From an uncultured Pseudoalteromonas sp. (GTDB taxonomy: Bacteria > Pseudomonadota > Gammaproteobacteria > Enterobacterales > Alteromonadaceae): a stretch of 64,000 bases of DNA. A program made the translations under genes and the position numbers. Position 1 is the stretch's first letter; each line of letters begins with the position of its first letter. The notes below the pieces were generated by a model that made no database searches, was not told the DNA's origin, and saw only the letters and a list, made by a program, of their open reading frames with translations. The DNA lies in the NCBI GenBank assembly GCA_947493455.1, contig CANLRB010000001.1:186001-250000 (forward strand), in the 5' to 3' direction. Shown in pieces: positions 35,065 to 43,669 of this stretch.

Positions 35065-38000
35065 TTGATTCGCCAATACTTTTTAGCAGTCGTGCTCATA
35101 GCAGCGAGCTTTACACTTCAAGCGTCAAACAATGCGGCTAAGATAGTTAGTCAACATGGGCAAACGCATTGGCGGTCAAATCAGTCAACACCTTGGCTAC
35201 AAACCCAAGTTTCGCAAACACTCGCCACCGGCCAACACTTAAAAACAGGCCGGCAAAGTAAACTCGGTATTTTGTTTCGTGATAACAGCCAAATACGCCT
35301 CAATCAAAACAGTCTGTTTATTGTTAATGACGTACTCGACGAACAAGGTAATTCAACCCGCTTTCGTTTAAATCGAGGCCGAGCGTGGATAAAATCGAAA
35401 AACATCCCTAACAAACTCATTTTAGAAACCCCCTCAGCAGTTGCCGCAATTCGCGGTACCGACTGGGATATTGAGGTAGGACCCAATGGTACTGCTACAC
35501 TCACTGTTATTAACGGCCAGATTCACTTTTATAACGAGTTTGGCGAGGTTTTGGTAAATGAAAATGAGCAGGCTATTGCACAAGTTGGGCAAGCCCCGGT
35601 AAAAGTACACGTTACAAATCCAAAACAGCGTGTTCAATGGGTTAGTGAATATCAAATAAATGCCAATCGCTTTTCAGAACTTGCTATCAGCGAACCAGAA
35701 AAACAAGTTCTTACACTGTTTAATAGTGCGGGCCTAACCCAGTTTTCAATTGCTCTTAATTCATTACCTCATTCGGCATTTAAAAGCGCGCTTTTAGCCG
35801 ACACCGAGCTCTACTATGGTAACAGCCAAAAAGCATTAAACCACATCACATTGATTAAAAATTACGAGTCAATTCCCGTGTTGTATGCGCTCTTTGGTCA
35901 AGCCCATTTAATGCAAGGTACAGCCAAAATACTCGCAGGCAACCATCACGCTATTTTATATCATAATGCCAAAGCAGCCCTTTTTATGGGTGATGGTGAC
36001 AGCGCTATCATTAATTTACAGCAACTGTTATCTAAAAATCCAAATCATTACCAAGCTCTTACGTTACTCGGCCATATTTTTACTGAAAAAGCCTACACAA
36101 AATCAGCGCTAAGCTATTTATTAAACGCAGTTCAAAGTGCACCAAATAAAGCCAATGCATACGCCGAGCTCGCAAATCTTTACACCAAGCAAAATAAATT
36201 TAATAACGCAAAAGCCAACATTCAGCTTGCTAAAAAGTACGGTAAAAGCGATGCACTTATTCATATTGCCGAAGGGCTTGTGGCGTTAAAGCAAAAAAAT
36301 ACAGTCAGTGCCAAACAACATTTTTTAAGTGCCGAAATCAATGCCCCTTCACTTGCGCGCATACACAGTTTTATGGCAATTCTTTACTATCAAGAAAACG
36401 AATTTGAGCTGGCCCTCGCAAGTTTAAAACAGGCAAAGTTACGAGACCCAAATGATCCTATTCCCTATTTGTACCAAGCAATTATTGAACGCGAACGCTA
36501 TGCACCACAGGCCGCAATGCTGCAAGCTAAAGAAGCCAAGGCACGACTTCCTTATTTAAAATCGCTCGATCAAGTCGCTGTAAACTTAGCGGGCGACACA
36601 AATTTAGGGGCCGCTTATGACAGCTATGGTTTAGGCCAATGGGCACTAAGTACCGCAATTGATTCTTATAATCCTTTTTGGGCGGGTAGCCAGCTATTTT
36701 TGAGCCAACAACTGTCAAATCAACCAATCGCAAATACCACAGAGCTCTACCGCGGTTTGCTCAACAACCCAAATGCTATTGCCAACAATAAAGCAAAAGC
36801 GCCACTGTTATTGCAACCAGGTATCAATGCAACACTCGGTGCACACTATTATAAAGTCGACAACCAAAATTTAGATGGTACAACAACTAAATTGCCAACC
36901 CTTTCAGCACAAATTAACGGGTATAGTAACCAATACCTACCCATATCATTCTTATTCGAGCAGCAAAGTATAAAACCACAAACAAATACATTATTAGGTC
37001 AAAGTAATTCAACATTAGACGCACAAAAATGGGCGCTGAGTGTTTCACCATTACCTGAGTTGTCGCTATTTGCACTATCACAATCAACCGAACATTCAAC
37101 CAACGACAGTACAGCGAATAACGATGCAGTGAAAGACGACACAGCGGAAAACCTTAAATACAGTGCAAATACTGGCCACAACTATAAATTAATCGACTCG
37201 TTTGCTGGCGCAAAATACCAATTGCACGCAAAAAATCAATTGAGTTATAGTTATTTTGATTTATCACAAAAACACCAAACTCAGCAAACGAACCAAGGCA
37301 CCGACGAAATCCTCGGCGTCGACACGCGCACTGTATACTCCTGGCTAAATTTAAATCAACTATTTCCATCGCAATCAACCATTTCGCATCAACTAAACTG
37401 GCAAGTTGAAAACCGCTACCATCACTATTTTAACCTCGCGCTTTCACGCGACACCCACCAAAGATCAATTAAAACCAATACTAATGGACACTTGCAAATT
37501 GAGTCTTACTATAAAAACGAATTAATCTATGAAAACGCGACAGACACCTTAACCAAAAGCCACAATTTCGACCAGCGTAACATCGAACAAGCACATTTTT
37601 ATTGGCAATCAGCACCATTTAACTCAATGCGAGTCGATCTATTAATGAGCCAAAGCAATCTGAGCGGACTTGCCACAGCTAAAAACGAGACAAACGACCA
37701 ACTCCATCAACAAGAAACAACCTACAAAAAAGAACATTTTGACTATGGCATTGGAGTTAAAACCAACCTAAGCCCTACAACCAGTGTCTCTTTGAGTTAT
37801 TTAAAGTGGCTAAATAGTGGCGCTGCGGTTATTCCAACCACCACTCACCTTGGCGGTTTAGCGTTTAATACGCGCTATACACGTGCAGGTGGCCAACTAA
37901 AACGCACTGCTATCGCGTTAAAACACGAAAACCAGTTTGCCTTTTATCAATTCGAGTTTGACCGCCAGCTAATCAACAACCATTTCCTGCCTGATCCATT

Positions 38001-38532
38001 AAACCTCGCACGAATGACCGATTTCCAAATAACTAATCGCGCACTCGATTCGGTGATTACATCGCCATTAAGTCTGTTTAAGTTTAACAACACTCATTTA
38101 AATAACGCCCAACTGGAATTCGAACAAGGGTCTATTAACCAATACCGCATCAATGCCGAGTTTATAATGAATCAGCAGCTCACCGGTTCGTTCGGTTATC
38201 GTTACACTGATATTGACCCTGTCTTTCTAGCCGAAACAAGCGATGAAATTAAAACTATAAACCGAGACAACAGCCAATTTAAGGTTCAGCATAGTCGCTC
38301 CCAACTCGCCTTAGGTTTAAGTTACGCACTGCCCTCAAATACGTTGCCATTTGCCAATGCTGTGTATCTCACTTACCCTTCAAGCGAAACAAAACCGAGC
38401 GACGGTTGGGTGTGGCAAATTGGAGTGCGCCAAGCACTGTTTAACCGCAAACTCATGATCCAATCTAAACTACGTAAAAATCAAATCACTCACGAAAAAG
38501 AGTTTTGGTTCAGCTCTGAGCTACGGTTTTAA
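35065..38532 (+). CDS. FecR-domain/TPR outer-membrane beta-barrel-like protein
   Basis: The start is a TTG at 35065 with an AAAGGGA ribosome site 7 bases before it. The 1155-residue protein has a signal peptide, a FecR domain (about 45-150, with 'TPSAVAAIRGTDWDIEV'), TPR repeats (about 240-500), and a long Gln/Asn/Thr-rich C-terminal region of alternating strands ending 'EFWFSSELRF', an outer-membrane barrel-type terminal Phe. FecR domains in such proteins act as periplasmic sensing modules. It ends two bases before the CHASE2 cyclase start, so the two are co-translated; the pair may link an envelope signal to cyclic-nucleotide synthesis. Confidence 0.75.
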   Translation: MIRQYFLAVVLIAASFTLQASNNAAKIVSQHGQTHWRSNQSTPWLQTQVSQTLATGQHLKTGRQSKLGILFRDNSQIRLNQNSLFIVNDVLDEQGNSTRFRLNRGRAWIKSKNIPNKLILETPSAVAAIRGTDWDIEVGPNGTATLTVINGQIHFYNEFGEVLVNENEQAIAQVGQAPVKVHVTNPKQRVQWVSEYQINANRFSELAISEPEKQVLTLFNSAGLTQFSIALNSLPHSAFKSALLADTELYYGNSQKALNHITLIKNYESIPVLYALFGQAHLMQGTAKILAGNHHAILYHNAKAALFMGDGDSAIINLQQLLSKNPNHYQALTLLGHIFTEKAYTKSALSYLLNAVQSAPNKANAYAELANLYTKQNKFNNAKANIQLAKKYGKSDALIHIAEGLVALKQKNTVSAKQHFLSAEINAPSLARIHSFMAILYYQENEFELALASLKQAKLRDPNDPIPYLYQAIIERERYAPQAAMLQAKEAKARLPYLKSLDQVAVNLAGDTNLGAAYDSYGLGQWALSTAIDSYNPFWAGSQLFLSQQLSNQPIANTTELYRGLLNNPNAIANNKAKAPLLLQPGINATLGAHYYKVDNQNLDGTTTKLPTLSAQINGYSNQYLPISFLFEQQSIKPQTNTLLGQSNSTLDAQKWALSVSPLPELSLFALSQSTEHSTNDSTANNDAVKDDTAENLKYSANTGHNYKLIDSFAGAKYQLHAKNQLSYSYFDLSQKHQTQQTNQGTDEILGVDTRTVYSWLNLNQLFPSQSTISHQLNWQVENRYHHYFNLALSRDTHQRSIKTNTNGHLQIESYYKNELIYENATDTLTKSHNFDQRNIEQAHFYWQSAPFNSMRVDLLMSQSNLSGLATAKNETNDQLHQQETTYKKEHFDYGIGVKTNLSPTTSVSLSYLKWLNSGAAVIPTTTHLGGLAFNTRYTRAGGQLKRTAIALKHENQFAFYQFEFDRQLINNHFLPDPLNLARMTDFQITNRALDSVITSPLSLFKFNNTHLNNAQLEFEQGSINQYRINAEFIMNQQLTGSFGYRYTDIDPVFLAETSDEIKTINRDNSQFKVQHSRSQLALGLSYALPSNTLPFANAVYLTYPSSETKPSDGWVWQIGVRQALFNRKLMIQSKLRKNQITHEKEFWFSSELRF

Positions 38533-38534
38533 TC

Positions 38535-40322
38535 ATGTTGGCGAGCAAGGTGTCAAAATGGCAACATCCAGTCGTGTTGTTCTTGGTACTCGTAAGTGCC
38601 TTTACACTGCCCTTAATGCCAAACTGGCAAAGTGTATCAGGCTATTTTATCGACCTCCAATCAACCTTGTTTGCGGCCAATCGTCAACCTGCGCAAAATT
38701 CGTCTTTATTGATTATCAATATCGACGAAGCGAGCTTACAGTATTTTGATGATGGTTGGCCTTGGCCTCGCGCGCGCCACGCTAAGTTAATTGAACGCCT
38801 TCATCAAGCCGGGGCAAACGCCATTGTTTTTGACGTTCTATTCGATGCACCATCAGCTTTTGGCCAAGCTGATGACGCCGCATTTAGTGATGCAATTAAC
38901 CGCACCCAAAAGGTCTATTTAGCCGAATACGAATTTCATCAAATGCTCGCAGAAGGCTACCAAATCATTACAGTTGGGCCGCACAATTTGTTTATCGACT
39001 CGGGCGCAACTACAGTCAATGTTGGTGTTCAGTTTGATGGCGATGGTATTGTACGCCGTGCGCCTAAGTTCGATAACACCCTGTGGCAGCGCCTATCTAA
39101 TCATACTCAACAAACAAATCAGCCGTTATATATTGACTATGCAGGACCAGCCAATACCTTGCCTCAGTTATCTTATTACCGCGCCCTTGATCCAACACTT
39201 ACGCCAGCCCATTTTTTTAAAAATAAAACCATTCTTATCGGCCTCAATCTACTTGCTACTAACCAATTTGGGCTACAACAAGACGACCGATATTTAACGC
39301 CTTATTCGCATCTCACTGCTCACTCAATGGCAGGCGTTGAAATACATGCAAATTTATTGTTAAACGCACAGCACAATCGTTTTATTTCGCCGCTCAATCC
39401 AACAAAGAACACGCTTATAGTTATTGTGAGTGCACTACTATCTATGTTGTTATTTTATAAATACCATCCAGCGCGTAGTGCTCTATTCTGTTTAGCCGCT
39501 ATTGCTGCAATTTTGGCTATCGGGGTCGCTGCAATTCAATTTAACACCATATTACCGACTGAGCAGTTGGTATTGTGTTTGCTCATTAGCTACCTAAGCT
39601 ATGCACTTATTGCTCATGCAAAAGAGCGCAAACACCGGCGTTTTATTACTAAGGCGTTTTCCCATTATGTTTCTAGTAAAGTGTTACATCAGCTAATGGC
39701 TTCACCAAGTAAACTAACCCTTGGCGGCGAAAGCAAAAATATCACTATAATGTTTACTGATTTAGCAAATTTCACCCGTATATCTGAAACCATGTCACCA
39801 CACAAGGTGTCTGAGCTACTACAGCAACACTTATCAATTATGAGCCAAATCATAGTCGATCACGGTGGTACGCTCGACAAATATATAGGTGATGCCATTA
39901 TGGCATTTTGGGGCGCCCCGCTTGCCGATCCGAACCAGTGCAGCAATGCACTTTCAGCCGCAATTAAAATGCAAAAAGCACAACAACAGCTTAATCAAAC
40001 ACTCGTTAAGCAAGGCTTCCCAGAGCTTACAGTGCGAATAGGCATTCACTATGGCGAAGCCGTGGTCGGTAACATGGGTTCAACTAATTTATTTGATTAC
40101 ACCTGCATTGGTGACTCGGTTAACCTTGCATCGCGATTAGAGGGCCTGAATAAACAATATAATTCAACCATCATTTGCAGTGAACAGCTCGTTAAACAAA
40201 TAGATAAAGCCGAACAGTTTAACTTACTCGATGAAGTTGCAGTTAAAGGTCGTGATCAACACGTTAAAATATATACGCCTAACAACAAGTTGTATTTAAA
40301 TCAAAATGGCATAACCTTATAA
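38535..40322 (+). CDS. CHASE2-domain adenylate/guanylate cyclase (class III)
   Basis: The 595-residue membrane protein has an N-terminal helix, a periplasmic CHASE2 domain (about 30-285, with 'SLLIINIDEASLQYFDDGWPW' and 'RARHAKLIERLHQAGANA'), three membrane helices (about 290-365) and a class III cyclase domain. The cyclase has the metal Asp in 'TIMFTDLANFT', the second metal Asp in 'KYIGDAIMAFWGAP' and 'YTCIGDSVNLASRLE'. It should make cAMP or cGMP in response to a periplasmic cue. The gene is 2 bases after the FecR/TPR barrel gene and is matched across the divergent promoter by a cNMP-binding protein. Confidence 0.9.
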   Translation: MLASKVSKWQHPVVLFLVLVSAFTLPLMPNWQSVSGYFIDLQSTLFAANRQPAQNSSLLIINIDEASLQYFDDGWPWPRARHAKLIERLHQAGANAIVFDVLFDAPSAFGQADDAAFSDAINRTQKVYLAEYEFHQMLAEGYQIITVGPHNLFIDSGATTVNVGVQFDGDGIVRRAPKFDNTLWQRLSNHTQQTNQPLYIDYAGPANTLPQLSYYRALDPTLTPAHFFKNKTILIGLNLLATNQFGLQQDDRYLTPYSHLTAHSMAGVEIHANLLLNAQHNRFISPLNPTKNTLIVIVSALLSMLLFYKYHPARSALFCLAAIAAILAIGVAAIQFNTILPTEQLVLCLLISYLSYALIAHAKERKHRRFITKAFSHYVSSKVLHQLMASPSKLTLGGESKNITIMFTDLANFTRISETMSPHKVSELLQQHLSIMSQIIVDHGGTLDKYIGDAIMAFWGAPLADPNQCSNALSAAIKMQKAQQQLNQTLVKQGFPELTVRIGIHYGEAVVGNMGSTNLFDYTCIGDSVNLASRLEGLNKQYNSTIICSEQLVKQIDKAEQFNLLDEVAVKGRDQHVKIYTPNNKLYLNQNGITL

Positions 40323-40356
40323 ATAGACAGTAGCGAAAATAACAAAGCCACGTATT

Positions 40357-40782
40357 ATGAGCCAATTAAAAACAACTCCAACAAAACGCAGTGTTGACGA
40401 ATTCCTTAGTCAGATTGAAAACCCACAGCAACGCCATGATTGTGAAACATTGAATAAGCTGTTTGAGTCAGTCACTGGATGCAAAGGAGTAATATGGGGT
40501 AAAGATATTATCGGGTTTGATAGCTATCAGTATAAAAACTCGCAAGGTACTCACTCTTGGTTACTGACCGGTTTTGCACCGCGTACCAACAGCATCTCGC
40601 TCTATATCATGCTCGGACTCGACAACTACCAAGAAGAATTGAAAACCCTCGGCAAAACAAAGCAAGCCAAAAGTTGCCTTACAATTAAAAAACTAAGTGA
40701 TATTGACCAAGAGTTACTCTACTCGTTTTTACAAAAAACCACCCATGACATGCGCCAAGTCTATGGCAGTGCCGTACTTTAG
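40357..40782 (+). CDS. DUF1801-domain protein
   Basis: The 141-residue protein has the DUF1801 pattern: 'SVDEFLSQIENPQQRHDCETL', 'VIWGKDIIGFDSY', and 'WLLTGFAPRTNSISLYIML'. The fold is a small alpha/beta domain of unknown function, frequent as a stand-alone protein in bacteria. It ends 4 bases inside the 3' end of the convergent PIG-L gene (overlap 40779-40782). Confidence 0.8.
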   Translation: MSQLKTTPTKRSVDEFLSQIENPQQRHDCETLNKLFESVTGCKGVIWGKDIIGFDSYQYKNSQGTHSWLLTGFAPRTNSISLYIMLGLDNYQEELKTLGKTKQAKSCLTIKKLSDIDQELLYSFLQKTTHDMRQVYGSAVL

Positions 40783-41609
40783 TCGCTGAGTTTACGCAAC
40801 AATTGTGCGTTTAATGGGTGCGCATAGGGCATGATCAATTCTTCGTATTGGCTTTGCGATAAAAACGCCTCAAACGCGCGAATCATTGGCGCTGGAAACT
40901 GCGTTTTATGTGCGCTAAATGCCAATTCACGTTCACTGCGATAGGCGCTCACATCGACCTTTGTCGTTATATCAGATTCAGCCACCGCGTATTTTATTCT
41001 ATACGGCACACCCTGTGCTTTCGCAAGTTGTTCAAATAATTGTGCTCGTTGCTGCGTTGCCGCAAAATAAATAAGAGACAATTCGGGCAGCTTCTTAACA
41101 ACTTCAGTGGCAATGTCGCTTACCGTTTTATGGTCACGATTTCCGGTAATGCCATTGGGGTGAAACGTTAATATATGAGTCGCTTTTTCCTTTATTATCA
41201 ATTTTTCAAGTTGATTTGTAATAGGTTGAATTTTATCGCGTGTTTGGCCATCTGCTATACGCCAATATATTTCGTGGTTAAGGCCGAGTGCAGCAACAGC
41301 TTTATGCCCTTCACCTTCTCGTACTGCAGCTAAAGTGCGCCCTGTTAGCCGACGACCAGAGCGATCACTGCCACGATCGCCCGACGTCACATAAACAGGT
41401 CGCACATGCACGCCGCGATCCGCCAACTTAGCAAGCGTACCCGCAATCCAAGTTTCATCATCGGGATGCGCAAACAGCGCAATCACTTTCACACTGTCGC
41501 CCTGTTGTTGCGCATGCGCCTTACTGTAAAAAAGCAGCAAGGCCATCGCAAAAATACAATGTAAAACACTTAATTTATTTCGTGCCAAAAATTTTATCAC
41601 CGGCATCAC
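40779..41609 (-). CDS. PIG-L/LmbE-family deacetylase, secreted
   Basis: The 276-residue protein opens with a signal peptide (about 33 residues, ending A-H-A). The zinc motif '[14 protein letters not shown]' is the family's A-H-P-D-D-E, and a second His is in '[17 protein letters not shown]'. PIG-L enzymes remove N-acetyl groups from GlcNAc-type conjugates such as mycothiol or bacillithiol precursors, or N-glycans. The start overlaps the end of the upp gene by 35 bases, so the two are co-transcribed. The substrate is unknown. Confidence 0.85.
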   Translation of the reverse strand: MMPVIKFLARNKLSVLHCIFAMALLLFYSKAHAQQQGDSVKVIALFAHPDDETWIAGTLAKLADRGVHVRPVYVTSGDRGSDRSGRRLTGRTLAAVREGEGHKAVAALGLNHEIYWRIADGQTRDKIQPITNQLEKLIIKEKATHILTFHPNGITGNRDHKTVSDIATEVVKKLPELSLIYFAATQQRAQLFEQLAKAQGVPYRIKYAVAESDITTKVDVSAYRSERELAFSAHKTQFPAPMIRAFEAFLSQSQYEELIMPYAHPLNAQLLRKLSD

Positions 41610-42201
41610 CTAACCCAGGCAAAATATAACCCGACTCATTTAATTTTTCGTCTATCGCTGCAGTGTACAAGGTAATGTCTGGGTGCGCTTTTTCAAGTGC
41701 GGCTATGCCCTCGGGCGCAGCCAATAACACCATCGCTTTAATTGACGTACAACCACGTTGCTTTAACAAATCAATCGCCGCTATCATTGAGCCCCCCGTT
41801 GCCAGCATAGGATCAACAACAAGTGCCGTGCGCTGTTCTAAATTGCCTACCAGTTTTTCAAAGTAAGGCACAGGCTCAAGTGTTTCTTCATCGCGATACA
41901 AGCCAATAGTTGAAATGCGAGCGCTTGGGATCATCGCAAGCACACCTTCCATCATGCCGAGTCCAGCACGTAAAATCGGCACCAACGTCAGTTTTTTACC
42001 GGCAATCTGATTTACCATAATCGGACCATTCCAACTGTCTATTTGCACCGGCTCAGTGGGTAAATCTGCTGTCGCTTCATATGTTATTAAACTCCCCACT
42101 TCCGCGACCAACTCACGAAATGCTTTACAGCTCACATTATTTTCGCGCATCAGTCCCAGTTTATGTTTAATCAATGGGTGCGACGTTTCTACTACTTTCA
42201 T
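41575..42201 (-). CDS. upp: Uracil phosphoribosyltransferase
   Basis: The 208-residue enzyme matches the usual Upp length. The PRPP-binding loop '[19 protein letters not shown]' and the C-terminal uracil-binding '[16 protein letters not shown]' are intact. It makes UMP from uracil and PRPP in pyrimidine salvage. The start follows a Shine-Dalgarno-like AAGAAGAAGAG. The downstream PIG-L gene overlaps its end by 35 bases. Confidence 0.96.
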   Translation of the reverse strand: MKVVETSHPLIKHKLGLMRENNVSCKAFRELVAEVGSLITYEATADLPTEPVQIDSWNGPIMVNQIAGKKLTLVPILRAGLGMMEGVLAMIPSARISTIGLYRDEETLEPVPYFEKLVGNLEQRTALVVDPMLATGGSMIAAIDLLKQRGCTSIKAMVLLAAPEGIAALEKAHPDITLYTAAIDEKLNESGYILPGLGDAGDKIFGTK

Positions 42202-42298
42202 GCTCTTCTTCTTGTTTATTTATTTTTAGCTTTAATCATTCTAGTATAATCTGGCGCTTAACTCTTCCATGTTTTTTATATTGGATTTTGTATTGGAG

Positions 42299-43507
42299 TT
42301 AGCCGTGACCGCCATCAGGTCGCGCACTAAATAAAATACGCGCGTAATAAACAACAAACATGGTGTACGCAATTGCCCAAAATAATGCCGAACTCAGTAC
42401 TATCCACACTGGATTAATATTAATTAATGGCAAAACCGTACGGCACACGATTGCAATCAGCATCATTAAAAATGCGCTTGTCATCCATTTACCAACAGCT
42501 ATGGTGCGCCCAGTATGGCCGAGCGATACGCGCGAAGTCATGGCTAAAATCATCAACCCCATGCCACCTACAGTAATTACATGAAACGCAATCGATTTGC
42601 TAATGCTTAAACCGACATACGTACCCGCTAACAAAATTAAACCCACGCAAATGCTTAAGTAACTGATGTGAAGCGACCACACCAACGGCGTTTTTAAGGT
42701 TACCCATATGCGCCAACGCACTGCGCGCACAAGGTTTGCAAGCCCCGCAGCGCCAACAATAACGGCAATGACCTCATTAGGCACTGACACTAAACCGCTT
42801 ACTAAAATGACTGACAATAGCACCAAAATAATTGACGATTTTTCGAGCCAAACTATTGGTTCAATTTTTGGTGTACGTGTGCCGTTTGCGGTAAACATAG
42901 GGAAAACGCGGCCGCCAAGAATACACATCACAAGGGTGATCAACAACACCATAATATGACTTACGGTTAAATAAGATAATCCGTCAAAATTATTTAACGT
43001 GCTAAACATCAGGCCATTGGTTGCCGCCATTAATAGCAAAATTGGAACAAACATTAAATTTCGCCATAGCTTTGCAGTGATAATTGGTTTTGCAAAAAAA
43101 TACGCCACCAGCGGTAAAAAGCTCATATCAAGCGCCACTATCAGCCAATTCGGAATTATTGGAAACGCCATAAAAAAACGGGCACTTAACCACAAGAGCA
43201 CAAGCGTACACAGCGGCCATCCCTTCACGCTTGGCACCTTGGCCCAGGTTTGCACTGCAGTGAGCAAAAAGCCACTAATAATCGCCGCGACAAAACCAAA
43301 TAACATTTCATGCAAATGCCAAAAGTGCGCGTTGGCAAACGGTTTAAAGTGAATATAACCCGTGTAGCTCAGAGCCCATACACTAATACTGAGTATACTA
43401 AATAGGGCGCCAAGCCAAAAAAAAGGTCGAAATGCGAGTCGTAAAATAGGCGGTGGTAAATCGTTTGTATTGCCATCATCAAGCACACCATTTGGCATAA
43501 TCAGCAT
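42299..43507 (-). CDS. NnrS-family membrane protein
   Basis: The 402-residue protein has about 12 membrane segments, and the N-terminal pattern 'LAFRPFFWLGALFSIL' followed by 'NAHFWHLHEMLFGFVAAIISGFLLTAVQTW' (quoted in part: F-W-H-x-H-E-M) is the NnrS signature. NnrS is a haem- and copper-containing membrane protein linked to nitric oxide metabolism and NO stress protection. There are no denitrification genes in the window, so it may work in NO defence. The true start could be the internal Met (43498). I see no FNR or NsrR site that I would defend. Confidence 0.88.
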   Translation of the reverse strand: MLIMPNGVLDDGNTNDLPPPILRLAFRPFFWLGALFSILSISVWALSYTGYIHFKPFANAHFWHLHEMLFGFVAAIISGFLLTAVQTWAKVPSVKGWPLCTLVLLWLSARFFMAFPIIPNWLIVALDMSFLPLVAYFFAKPIITAKLWRNLMFVPILLLMAATNGLMFSTLNNFDGLSYLTVSHIMVLLITLVMCILGGRVFPMFTANGTRTPKIEPIVWLEKSSIILVLLSVILVSGLVSVPNEVIAVIVGAAGLANLVRAVRWRIWVTLKTPLVWSLHISYLSICVGLILLAGTYVGLSISKSIAFHVITVGGMGLMILAMTSRVSLGHTGRTIAVGKWMTSAFLMMLIAIVCRTVLPLININPVWIVLSSALFWAIAYTMFVVYYARILFSARPDGGHG

Positions 43508-43669
43508 CGTAATTCCCCCTAGCGTTAATACGGATTAGCGATTTCTAGTCTACCCGATATTTGTTATAAAAGGTCTATGGTGTACCATAATCCAAACGTA
43601 ATTGACGACTTATTTGCGTTACATCAAATTGTCATTGGCCACAACAGTCTGAATTAAAATCAACACACT

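Noticed and set aside
43508-43669. An FNR or NsrR site upstream of nnrS
   Set aside because: Only weak partial matches (a TTGAC and an ATCAA at unsuitable spacing); not defensible.
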